DNA of 64,000 bases from JBCDHN01 sp965224535 (lineage in GTDB: Bacteria; Verrucomicrobiota; Verrucomicrobiia; Verrucomicrobiales; DEV007), in contig CBDCZR010000003.1 in NCBI GenBank assembly GCA_965224535.1, positions 1 through 64,000 of the forward strand. Direction: 5' to 3'. The position numbers and the translations under genes are program-made. The notes under the pieces are model-generated. The model was not told the DNA's origin and made no database searches. It saw nothing but the letters and a program-made list of their open reading frames with translations. This document shows, one piece after another, positions 8,080 to 15,691 of this stretch (position 1 is the stretch's first letter; each line of letters starts with the position of its first letter).

Positions 8080-8871
8080 TCACTCCTCCGCGAGCGTGTG
8101 CTTGAGCACGAATTCCACGATTGGCGCTGGATCCTCGAGGCTGTGCGGATGGTGACCCACGCCCGGCTTGTGGATGACCTGGATGGATCCGCCCAGCGCG
8201 CGAAAACGCCGCTCCAGGATCGCGGTGTTCTCCTCCACCGGCACCACCTCGTCGGCATCGCCCACCACGTGCAGCAGCGCCACCCCGGCCTTCGCCAGCG
8301 GCTCCAAACCGTCGATGGGATTGCCGCGAAACTCCAGCGCCTCGGCTTCCGTCAGCCCGTAAGCGCTGAAGCACTGCCGCCAAGCATTTTCGGCTCCCTT
8401 GCCCTTGCCTTTTCCGCCGGGCCAGCTTTTGAAGTCGCAAACCGGCGCATCGCCGTAGATGCAACTGACCTTGTCAGGGTTCGCCTTGGCCCAATTGTAG
8501 ACGATCAAGCTCCCACGGCTCATGCCTTCCAGCGCCACCCGTTTCGCAAGCTGATGCTTGCCGGTCATTTCCGCATAAAATGCGTCCCAATGAGCCACCG
8601 CGGCCGGGCTGCCAAACAAACCGCCCACGTCGCAATAGGCCAGGTGAAAGCCGCGCTTCAGCAACTCCACGTCTGCTTGGGGTTCGTGCCCAAAGAAACG
8701 TGCCCGCCAAATCCAGGGGCGTCCCGGCGCGGCGGTTTTGGGCTCGACCAGGATGCAGTTTCGGCCATCGACCTGGAAATCCGTCCGGGTGAAGCCGTGG
8801 AAATCCGCTGCGGTGGCGGAAGTAGCCACCGCGCAAAGGGCGAGAAGGAGAGAGAGTTTGAGGAGCTTCAT
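8080..8871 (-). CDS. Secreted alpha/beta-hydrolase (putative esterase/sialidase-type)
   Basis: The 263-residue protein has a clear signal peptide (MKLLKLSLLLALCAVATSATA, cleavage near residue 21). It carries alpha/beta-hydrolase features: a nucleophile elbow G-M-S-R-G (Ser about residue 143), an acid in HVVGDADEVVP and a His in KPGVGHHPHSLEDP. An FFGHEPQADVELLKRGFHLAYCDVG-type oxyanion region precedes them. Verrucomicrobia and Planctomycetes encode many such secreted hydrolases near polysaccharide genes. The substrate cannot be read from sequence. It is transcribed away from the coupled two-gene operon that begins 220 bp beyond its start. Confidence 0.75.
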   Translation of the reverse strand: MKLLKLSLLLALCAVATSATAADFHGFTRTDFQVDGRNCILVEPKTAAPGRPWIWRARFFGHEPQADVELLKRGFHLAYCDVGGLFGSPAAVAHWDAFYAEMTGKHQLAKRVALEGMSRGSLIVYNWAKANPDKVSCIYGDAPVCDFKSWPGGKGKGKGAENAWRQCFSAYGLTEAEALEFRGNPIDGLEPLAKAGVALLHVVGDADEVVPVEENTAILERRFRALGGSIQVIHKPGVGHHPHSLEDPAPIVEFVLKHTLAEE

Positions 8872-9090
8872 CGCAGGAGTGACTCTTCAACGGCTCCGCC
8901 ATTTCACAACGCAAAATCCGTTCGGCGCGGTTGTAGGATCATTTGGACCGGTTCGCCACGTGTTAGGACAATTTTTTTGGGGAACCTAGACAAATCCTGG
9001 ATAAGCAGACGATTGGTATCGCACAGGAAGAGGCCGGGCCGATTGGCAGGTTTGGTTGGCGCCTGAAATTGAACTCGAAAACACACCCAC

Positions 9091-10197
9091 ATGAGTCGAC
9101 CTAACACATACACCAACCCCTTCTCGGAACCCTACGAATACCCGAATTGTAGGCTGCTGTTCGAGAATCTTTTGACCGTTTTGCAGGATTCAGCCACCAC
9201 AAGCACCAACCAAACGGATAACCGGAAGCTGAAGATATGCGCTGTCTATGCGATGGACATTCATACCCGCGGGCTAAGCCTTGACGGATCGCTAATGTTC
9301 AAGACCGGGATGTTGTTGGATCGAATTTGCGGAAAACTCGGCATTGAATTGGTTTTTGATTCATTCGCCTCGTGGGAATGCGATGATCTGTTTTATCTCA
9401 ATGATGCCCTGGTCTTTGAAGGTCTTGCGCCAGATTTCCGAAACGACATTCGCACCTATTTTCCAGATGAAGAGAGCGCGGAAGAGGGATTCAAAGCGCT
9501 GGAAGACTATCAAAACAATCTGTATCTCAGGGCAATTCAATCCGGCTTGCAAGATTCCAACCTTATTGTCATAGGCAGCCCAAAGGTCAACAAAGTAGCA
9601 ACCAACCTGTGCGACATCATGTTCGCAAACTACAACCATTTGGACAATTTTGGAATGTTCGCCTATCCGTCACGGGGAGATAGCCCATTGCTGGTGACTC
9701 AGCAATATGTTGCCAACTCAACCGTAAAACAGTTTACGATCAACGAACACGACAAAAATCACCTGGACTTTGGTTGGCTGCAGATGATTAAGAACCCGTG
9801 GGCCGAATCTCACCGGTTTTTGATTCAATTTGCCGGCTTTTTCCAACAAGGCACTTTGGCCGCAAACTGGAAGCTCAACAAAATCCTGCAAACCATCGCG
9901 GACGAGCTAGACAACGGTAAGGATCACAATACCATCAAAGGAGCTGCCCGTGCGGGCAATGCGGATTTTCGCTTTAGTTTGGATGCAACGATCGGAAACG
10001 CGGCTACCGACGAATCAAATTATCGGCCGGCCCACATTGTTCGCCCGATCTACGAACGGCCGAAAAACTGGTTCAACACAACGCCGCGCTACCGGCAACG
10101 GCGTTTTCCCGTGCCGCCGGGATACGAGGGAAGCATTTTAGGGTGCGAAGATGTGATTCCATTTTCTCAGAATACGACCCAGATCGTCCAATCATGA
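9091..10197 (+). CDS. Unrecognised soluble protein, first gene of a coupled pair
   Basis: The 368-residue protein has no signal peptide or TM. The first half holds KICAVYAMDIHTRG and a long acidic stretch, then NLIVIGSPKVNKVATNLCD, a hydrophobic strand and Gly-x-Pro-x-x-Asn turn that suggests a Rossmann-like nucleotide or ligand pocket. A second conserved-looking block, LDFGWLQMIKNPWAESHRFL followed by IQFAGFFQQGTLAA, adds an N-P-W turn and a G-T-x-A-A helix start. The architecture resembles sensor or effector proteins of signalling and defence modules, but I cannot name a family. The last four bases (ATGA) overlap the next gene's start, so the two are translationally coupled. The base composition looks lower in GC than its neighbours, suggesting transfer. 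Confidence 0.7.
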   Translation: MSRPNTYTNPFSEPYEYPNCRLLFENLLTVLQDSATTSTNQTDNRKLKICAVYAMDIHTRGLSLDGSLMFKTGMLLDRICGKLGIELVFDSFASWECDDLFYLNDALVFEGLAPDFRNDIRTYFPDEESAEEGFKALEDYQNNLYLRAIQSGLQDSNLIVIGSPKVNKVATNLCDIMFANYNHLDNFGMFAYPSRGDSPLLVTQQYVANSTVKQFTINEHDKNHLDFGWLQMIKNPWAESHRFLIQFAGFFQQGTLAANWKLNKILQTIADELDNGKDHNTIKGAARAGNADFRFSLDATIGNAATDESNYRPAHIVRPIYERPKNWFNTTPRYRQRRFPVPPGYEGSILGCEDVIPFSQNTTQIVQS

Positions 10198-11123
10198 AGA
10201 GCCCGGACTACAACATCGATTTCGCCTCAGCATGCGAAGATCTCAGCGAAATGCGCCGCTTGCAGGCTGCTCATCTCGATATGGCCGGCGAAACCTTCGA
10301 GGAGATCGCCGTTCAGGCCTCCATCCAAGACCGAGAAGCCGATTTGCGGCTAGGCCAATGGCGCTTGCAGAACCTTGGCGGAGGCGCTTCTCCATCCGAG
10401 CTGTTTTCCAAGTATACGCTCCTGCTATTTGGCGGACTGCTTGCCATCTATTTTCAGGCATTTATTGAAGGAACGGACGTTGTCTCGGAATCTGTGGAGT
10501 TTCGTATTTTAGGAACGATATCTGCCGTATTAGTATTGGTCGTGGTCATCGTAGTGCTACGCCAGGTAAAATCTTCCCATCGAACCGCGTTGGTTCGGCG
10601 AGCGCTGGGCCGCGTTGTTCACGATTACTCGAAGCTTAGCGCTGTTAGTGTAACGCTCAAAGAGGTAAAACAGAAACTCATCGCGAAATATGCGCTGCTT
10701 CGTCCCTACCATCGTTCCAGTTGGGAGGGAGTGGAAGATATGGCAAGAGTGCGCCGCAATCTCACGGAAGTATCTCGGCTAACCGCCCAAAAAAAGCTGG
10801 AAGAACGGGAATTTGAAGAGAGGGGCGGTGAAGCGGCGCTTCAAATTATGCAGGAGTGTATGAGGGGGCGTCTCCCGCCATTTGTCTATGAATTGCACCG
10901 TGAAATCAGCGAACCTACGAACATTGCCCATCCACACCGCCGATTAAAAAAATGGCGGGAAGATGCCCGACAGTATTGTGAGTCGCTAAGGTTGTTGGAT
11001 GAGCATTTTTTGAACGATGAAACGTGCTATCGCCGCTTGAAACAAGCAATCGGCTCGATTCAAGATTACGATCGCGGCCAGCTAGACTACCTGATCAGCG
11101 AATGTAAGGCGTGCCTACGATGA
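10194..11123 (+). CDS. Unrecognised two-TM protein, second gene of a coupled pair
   Basis: The ATG at 10194 overlaps the TGA of the preceding gene, and this start (MKSPDYNIDFASACEDLSEM) is chosen for that coupling. The 309-residue protein has a helical cytoplasmic N-terminus, TM1 at about 74-90 (YTLLLFGGLLAIYFQAF), a short loop and TM2 at about 104-123 (FRILGTISAVLVLVVVIVVL). A long charged helical C-terminus of about 185 residues follows, with several predicted coiled-coil stretches. A soluble sensor coupled to a small membrane protein with a large cytoplasmic domain is the general shape of some abortive-infection systems; this is inference only. No homologous family is recognised. Confidence 0.7.
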   Translation: MKSPDYNIDFASACEDLSEMRRLQAAHLDMAGETFEEIAVQASIQDREADLRLGQWRLQNLGGGASPSELFSKYTLLLFGGLLAIYFQAFIEGTDVVSESVEFRILGTISAVLVLVVVIVVLRQVKSSHRTALVRRALGRVVHDYSKLSAVSVTLKEVKQKLIAKYALLRPYHRSSWEGVEDMARVRRNLTEVSRLTAQKKLEEREFEERGGEAALQIMQECMRGRLPPFVYELHREISEPTNIAHPHRRLKKWREDARQYCESLRLLDEHFLNDETCYRRLKQAIGSIQDYDRGQLDYLISECKACLR

Positions 11124-11164
11124 ATCGCCAGACTCGCTGACTTTTTCGGGTGTGGCTCTCGCTC

Positions 11165-12109
11165 CTACGAACCCGCGTCGGCGTAGATCCTCGCAATTTC
11201 CACAAAAATCGCCTCCAACCGCCGGTAGTACTCTGCGTCGCCCAATTCGCCGCGTTTTTCGCGCAAGTCCTCCGCCTTCAGTTCCAAGGCATTGCGCCGT
11301 TGCCGAGCTTCGGCCGTCAATTGCCGGTCCATCTCGCCGGGAATCAAATGCACGTTTCGCGCACGCCGCCCGTCAGGGATCGCTTCCTCCCCGACCTTTC
11401 GCGTAACCCGCAATCCCGCGAACCAGTCGCCGCGCGTTCCTTTGCCGTCGCCGTTGTCGTCGATCAGCGCCATTTCCGTCGCCAAACGGCGCTCTTTTTC
11501 GTAAAATTCCGCCGTGTGGCTGGATGCGAGCAAAAACGCCTCCAGCACGGAGACCTGACTGTCCTTATTCAGGTCGGCATCGCGGGAAAGCAGCGCTTTG
11601 GTCAAAAAACCGCCAAATCGCGTCAAATTCACCTCCGCGCCGCTCTTGGTGGCCGTGATGACCGTGCGATTCGGGCCCTTGAGCGCGGGGATGAAGGGCG
11701 CGCTGGCCGAGGCCGTGTTGATCACGACCAATTCGCCCGTTTTCCACGGTTTGAGCCACTCGCCCAACTCCGCCGCCGAAAAATCCTCGCCCTCCACGTT
11801 AAATTTGGCCGCTCGGCCGTCGAAAGTGCCGTGCCCGATCATCACGATCCACAATTCCGGAGGCGGCTGGGCCAATTTTTGCTCCAGCGCCGATTTTAGC
11901 GCGTTTCGGTTGCGAACCAGCGTCGCCTTCACGTCGCCCGCGGTTTCAGCGGCTTGCACCCAAAGCGTCGCCGCCTCAGCAAACGGCGCCGCGAACTCCA
12001 GCGAGCCCTCCGCCCCCACCACCACGAGCAACTCGCGCTTCGCCTCCGCCGCAGCAATCAGCGGTTGGAGGGTCAGGAGCACGGCTGTAGCGAAAAGGCG
12101 TTGCATCAC
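11165..12109 (-). CDS. Caspase-fold (C13/C14-like) protein lacking the expected catalytic Cys
   Basis: The 314-residue protein begins with a signal peptide (MMQRLFATAVLLTLQPLIAAAEA). The caspase-hemoglobinase fold is indicated by LWIVMIGHGTFDG, with the catalytic His after a hydrophobic strand, and then ELVVINTASASAPF, where the family normally has Cys in an N-x-C/C-x-S-G context. Here that strand reads Ile-Asn-Thr-Ala-Ser with no Cys, so activity is doubtful. Two Asp-rich loops (DADLNKDSQVSVLE and DDNGDGKG) look like calcium-binding EF-hand loops. A charged C-terminal helix follows. It is convergent with the two-TM gene and divergent from the STAS gene. Confidence 0.65.
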   Translation of the reverse strand: MMQRLFATAVLLTLQPLIAAAEAKRELLVVVGAEGSLEFAAPFAEAATLWVQAAETAGDVKATLVRNRNALKSALEQKLAQPPPELWIVMIGHGTFDGRAAKFNVEGEDFSAAELGEWLKPWKTGELVVINTASASAPFIPALKGPNRTVITATKSGAEVNLTRFGGFLTKALLSRDADLNKDSQVSVLEAFLLASSHTAEFYEKERRLATEMALIDDNGDGKGTRGDWFAGLRVTRKVGEEAIPDGRRARNVHLIPGEMDRQLTAEARQRRNALELKAEDLREKRGELGDAEYYRRLEAIFVEIARIYADAGS

Positions 12110-12254
12110 GGCCCCACCTCATAGCGCCCCAACCCCGTCTCTGCAAGCGCGCCCACGATTTCGACGATTCCGCGGCGTTTGGTCGGATTTGCGCGATCGG
12201 AACACCGGAATTGCGCCAAGGGGACCTTCAGGCTTAATTACCGGCAAAACCCGA

Positions 12255-12291
12255 CTTCGAGTTTCGAGTTTCGAGTTTCGGATTTCGAGTT
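12255..12291 (+). repeat. 7-bp tandem repeat (TTTCGAG)
   Basis: About five consecutive copies of TTTCGAG, one altered to TTTCGGA, end in a T-run 13 bases before the STAS gene start. A slippage-prone microsatellite in this position could alter spacing in the promoter or leader. That effect is inferred, not shown. Confidence 0.6.
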
Positions 12292-12303
12292 TTTTCCCAA
12301 GCC

Positions 12304-13632
12304 ATGGATTTCAAAGCCGCACAAAAAGGGCCGCTGGACTTCGTTATTTTGAAAGGGAAGCTGGATTACGCGGCTTCCGCCGATTTTGACGCGAAGTTGC
12401 GCACGATTCTCGATCAGCCGGGGCGGCGATTTTTCCTCATGGACTTCAGTGAGGTCACCGTTTTGAGCAGCCCCTGCTTGCGCGCGATCCTCACCATGGC
12501 GAAGCGTTTGCGGCGCGTGACCGGCCATCTCATCGTGGTTAAGCCCAGCGAAATCGCGTTGGAATGCTTCAAAATCAGCGGATTTTTGAAGCTGAACCTG
12601 TTTCAGGTCGAAAACGACCGCGAAACCGCGTTGAAGCAGATGCTGGAGGTTGCCGCCAAGGCGGGAGAACTCCCCCAAGGTCCGCCGCCGTCGCAAACTG
12701 GCGAGCAGCAGCAACAACAGCAACAGGCGAAAAAGTCCGCCCCGCCCAGCCCCTTGGGTGCAGCCCTGGCTGAGGCCGGGAAGGAAGGCGGATCCGCGGA
12801 ACGGCCGCCGAATCCGTTGCTCGCCGGCGACTCAAATCCGGCGCCAGAGCCGGAGCCGAAACCCAAACCGGAGCCAAGTCCAAAATCCGAGCCAAAAGTG
12901 ACGGCAGAGGCGGAAATTGCCGAATCCAAGCCGAAATCGCCCCCAAAACCGCTCGAGCCGAAGCCTGAACCCAAACCTGAGCCGAGTTCAAAATCCGATC
13001 CCGAGCCAAAAGTGACGGCCGAGGCGAAAATTGCTGATTCCAAGCCGAAATCGCCCCCGAAACCGCCCGAGTCGAAGCCTGAACCCAAACCTGAGCCGAG
13101 TTCAAAATCCGATCCCGAGCCAAAAATGACGGCCGAGGCGGAAATTGCCGATTCCAAGCCGAAATCCGCCAAGAAAGGCCCCGAAATCGCACCAAACCCT
13201 CCGGCAAAGCCAAAATCAGCCGTTGCCGAGGAAAAGCCGCCGGTTGCAGCCGATTCCAAGCCGAAATCGACCCCAAAACCGCCTCAGCCGAAACCTGATT
13301 CCAAGCCGAAGCCGAGTCCAAAGCCCAAAACTCAGCCAAAAGTGACGGCCAAAGCGAAAATTGCCGACTCCAAGCCCAAAACTGAGCCAAAAGTGGCGGC
13401 CGGCGCGAAAATTGCCGGTTCCAAACCAAATGTGGCCCCAAAATCGGCAACGGCGCCCCCGACGCCCGACAACTCAGGCTCGAAAGCCGGCGAAACCGCG
13501 AAGGACGAGCGATTTTTGGCCTCGGCGATCGAGGAAGTCCGCACAACCTCGAAAGAGGAGGGTTTTTGGACCATGATGCTCGGCGAGGTGCGCGAGGCGT
13601 GGAATTATTGGTTCGGGAAGGGCGAAAAGTAG
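12304..13632 (+). CDS. STAS-domain protein with long Pro/Lys/Glu repeat tail
   Basis: Residues 1-110 form a STAS domain of the anti-sigma-factor-antagonist type: a strand GPLDFVILKGKLDYAAS, then FFLMDFSEVTVLSSPCLRAI. The Ser-Ser in the latter sits where SpoIIAA-like proteins carry the phosphorylatable Ser. Helix and strand LIVVKPSEIALECFKISGF follow. Residues about 115-400 are low-complexity Pro-Lys-Glu-Ser, with an internal 38-residue tandem repeat. The final 45 residues are again globular-looking (ASAIEEVRTTSKEEGFWTMM). Known STAS partners are serine kinases and PP2C phosphatases; a PP2C gene lies about 3 kb away but is not in the same operon. The tail may be a flexible spacer or a periplasm-spanning rod. 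Confidence 0.75.
   Translation: MDFKAAQKGPLDFVILKGKLDYAASADFDAKLRTILDQPGRRFFLMDFSEVTVLSSPCLRAILTMAKRLRRVTGHLIVVKPSEIALECFKISGFLKLNLFQVENDRETALKQMLEVAAKAGELPQGPPPSQTGEQQQQQQQAKKSAPPSPLGAALAEAGKEGGSAERPPNPLLAGDSNPAPEPEPKPKPEPSPKSEPKVTAEAEIAESKPKSPPKPLEPKPEPKPEPSSKSDPEPKVTAEAKIADSKPKSPPKPPESKPEPKPEPSSKSDPEPKMTAEAEIADSKPKSAKKGPEIAPNPPAKPKSAVAEEKPPVAADSKPKSTPKPPQPKPDSKPKPSPKPKTQPKVTAKAKIADSKPKTEPKVAAGAKIAGSKPNVAPKSATAPPTPDNSGSKAGETAKDERFLASAIEEVRTTSKEEGFWTMMLGEVREAWNYWFGKGEK
12900..13170 (+). repeat. 114-bp in-frame tandem repeat in the STAS gene
   Basis: The segment starting aagcctgaacccaaacc at 12961 recurs at 13075, a period of 114 bp (38 codons). The two copies are nearly identical through GATCCCGAGCCAAAA, and degenerate units lie on both sides. 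The in-frame period implies expansion by unequal recombination in a coding spacer. Confidence 0.7.
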
Positions 13633-13862
13633 AGACAGACATCCATTTCATCGATTTCAGGCCCTATTTTCGGCTTCGGGTCCGCTGATGGAGGATGGTT
13701 GGATTTTGTCATTTTTCGCAACTCATTCATTCCGAGGAAATTGAGGCAAACCTCGAAAAAGTTGGCACGCAGGCTGCTCTAAAGCCATCCGTCAGCACAA
13801 ACCCGCTGACGACCAACTCAAAACCAACTAACCAAAAACCAAACCTAAACCAACCTACCAAA

Positions 13863-14066
13863 ATGAAAGAAATGAACGAAAAAGAACTCGAAACTATCGC
13901 TGGCGGCATCAAAGACCTCTTGATCGGCGGAGACGCCGGAATTGTGCTCGATGCAAGCACCAACGATTCCTTCAACACCAACACGCTGACGCAAGTTGAC
14001 GCCAGCACCGACATCTTCGGCAGCTTCAACCAGTCCTACAGCTCCTACGGCGGCTACTGGAGCTAA
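13863..14066 (+). CDS. RiPP/bacteriocin-like precursor with double-Gly leader
   Basis: The 67-residue peptide begins MKEMNEKELETIAGG, a leader with the L-x-x-I-A-GG ending typical of double-glycine peptides cut by C39 proteases. The predicted core, about 52 residues, is acidic and rich in Gly, Ser, Thr, Asn and Tyr. It ends in an aromatic/Ser/Gly stretch (SYSSYGGYWS) and contains no Cys. The ATG at 13863 is chosen because the longer frame upstream is repetitive and not protein-like. Two more small leader-bearing ORFs follow on the same strand, and a membrane C39 peptidase faces them. No lanthionine, YcaO or radical-SAM enzyme is nearby. Confidence 0.65.
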   Translation: MKEMNEKELETIAGGIKDLLIGGDAGIVLDASTNDSFNTNTLTQVDASTDIFGSFNQSYSSYGGYWS

Positions 14067-14086
14067 GCCAATCGGCGTCCCCAACC

Positions 14087-14302
14087 ATGAACAAACACCT
14101 CACCGACCACGAACTGGCAGCCCACTCGGGCGGCGCTCACGGCGGACCGCACTCGGAAACCCAACCCATGCTTGAACCGACGGTTTACCACCGTGAGCCA
14201 GCCATGCCAAGCGACCCAGCGCACCTGGGCGGCTACATCGAAGCCCTCGCGGCCTACCATTTGCAAAACGCACACATCCCGGGACAAGTCCGCATCCAAT
14301 AA
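14087..14302 (+). CDS. Small peptide with leader-like N-terminus (LTDHELAAHSGG)
   Basis: The 71-residue ORF starts 20 bases after the previous precursor. Its N-terminus, MNKHLTDHELAAHSGG, matches the form of a double-Gly leader (acidic helix, hydrophobic positions, then Gly-Gly), with SGG in place of AGG. The remainder is rich in His, Pro and Glu, with one GYIEALAAYHLQNA helix. It could be a second precursor or an accessory peptide. No family is recognised. Confidence 0.55.
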   Translation: MNKHLTDHELAAHSGGAHGGPHSETQPMLEPTVYHREPAMPSDPAHLGGYIEALAAYHLQNAHIPGQVRIQ

Positions 14303-14481
14303 CCCAAAAAACCGACTCCGTCCCTCTCGGATCCCCAACTTTGCGCATCGCGGCCTCGGAAGATGACTTCTCCGGGGCCGCTTTGCGCCCGGGCGCGGGA
14401 GGAAGCGTTTGACGGCGGGCAAGCCAAATCTAGGTTGGTGGGGAGAAGCAAAAAATCCACCGAGCAAACAAAAACATCATC

Positions 14482-14727
14482 ATGTCAGCGCAGAGCCTAT
14501 CCAGATTTCGTGAAGAACTCGCCATCGATGCGGATTTGTTGGAGCGCGTTGCCCGAACGCGAACCGCGGAGGAGTTGGTTTCCCTGGCCAACGACTACGG
14601 ATTCACCATCGACATCGGCGACATTCGCGGATTGCGCCCGGCAGGCGAGATGTCCGAGGAAGAACTGGAAGCCGTGGCGGGTGGGACGACGTTTTTGAGT
14701 TGGCTGGGCTTGTCGGGGCCGAGTTAG
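14482..14727 (+). CDS. Nif11-like leader peptide precursor
   Basis: The 81-residue peptide has a Nif11-type leader: an N-terminal helix (SLSRFREELAIDADLLERVA), a second helix TAEELVSLANDYGFTIDIGD, and the hallmark end EMSEEELEAVAGG. Nif11-derived leaders direct many RiPP classes to their maturation enzymes and to C39 peptidases. The core after GG is only 13 residues, hydrophobic with Ser/Thr and no Cys (TTFLSWLGLSGPS), so the mature product would be very short. The stop overlaps the stop end of the convergent C39 peptidase gene by four bases. Confidence 0.75.
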   Translation: MSAQSLSRFREELAIDADLLERVARTRTAEELVSLANDYGFTIDIGDIRGLRPAGEMSEEELEAVAGGTTFLSWLGLSGPS

Positions 14728-15545
14728 TCGCCTTCTTCCTTCGCGGAGGTGACCACCATGAAAAGTCCCGTCAGGTAGCCCGGTTTGTTCCGCAGCCGAT
14801 CCATGGTGGTGATGGACCGGCCTCGTAACGGTTCGCCGACGACGACCTGATCCCCGGTTTGTTCCAAAATCGCGATGAAATGCCCGAGGCTACCGATCCG
14901 CACTCCGGCGATGGAGGGAACCGGGACGGGATCGGGCAACTCACCGCCGCGCCAAACCTGAAAATCCACGTGTAAGCCGTGATTTCGCAGAATTCGCGCC
15001 AGATACCAGCACTCCGTCCCGCCCGAGTAGGTGAAGGCCTGCTCGGCAACGGCTCCCTCCGTGGTTTCGACACCGAAGTGGCGCAAAATCGTCGCCGTGC
15101 AAGCTGGGCCGCAGGTTGCCGGCGTGGTTTGGCGGCAAACACCGTCCGACCAGCGGTCGGTGGTGACGTAGTAGCGCTCAAGCGGCGAAAGCACCGGTTT
15201 GGCGAAGGGGACGAACGCGCCGAACAGGGACGCGGCCGCGAAAATCGTCCTCAGCAGCCAAAATTTCCCGGCCAAGAACCGGGCGGGCAGGGTGATGAGC
15301 GCGATGAGAAATTCCGCGCCGCGCCACGATCTCCATTCGTAGAGCCATTGCCAGTGGTCGAACCAATGGGCGTAGTAACGCACGAACGCCGCACCGGGAA
15401 GGGCGACCAGCGAAGAGGCGCCCAAAAGCAGCAACCACGCCTTTTTCGAGCGAATTCGGACATTCGCCCAATTCCCCGCGGCAAAGAATCCCAAGGCGAG
15501 AAGGAGTACCGGAACCATCAACGGGTTGACGTTGGCGTTGGTCAT
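14724..15545 (-). CDS. Membrane-anchored C39-family peptidase (leader peptidase candidate)
   Basis: The 273-residue protein has an N-terminal membrane half with about four hydrophobic spans (VPVLLLALGFFAAGNWANV; AWLLLLGASSLVALPGAAFV; AEFLIALITLPARFLAGKF; LLRTIFAAASLFGAFVPF). The C-terminal half is a C39 papain-like domain: the catalytic Cys in QTTPATCGPACTATIL, the His in LGHFIAILE, and the third-residue region QVVVGEPLRG, which has Glu where Asp is usual. C39 peptidases cleave after double-Gly leaders, most often as part of an ABC exporter. Here there is no ABC domain, so it would act as a separate membrane protease. It lies tail-to-tail with the three leader-bearing ORFs, which makes them its likely substrates. 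Confidence 0.75.
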   Translation of the reverse strand: MTNANVNPLMVPVLLLALGFFAAGNWANVRIRSKKAWLLLLGASSLVALPGAAFVRYYAHWFDHWQWLYEWRSWRGAEFLIALITLPARFLAGKFWLLRTIFAAASLFGAFVPFAKPVLSPLERYYVTTDRWSDGVCRQTTPATCGPACTATILRHFGVETTEGAVAEQAFTYSGGTECWYLARILRNHGLHVDFQVWRGGELPDPVPVPSIAGVRIGSLGHFIAILEQTGDQVVVGEPLRGRSITTMDRLRNKPGYLTGLFMVVTSAKEEGD

Positions 15546-15691
15546 CGATTTTGGTTAGCCTAGCACACCTTCTAGGAAAATTTTGGGGACGCAAGGGACT
15601 GAAAGGACCCAAGGGACGTGGGGGTGCGCCCCGCAGCTACATGCGGTGAAATCTCCGCAGTGCGATTGGCGGCCCATTTATCCACGCGGGT

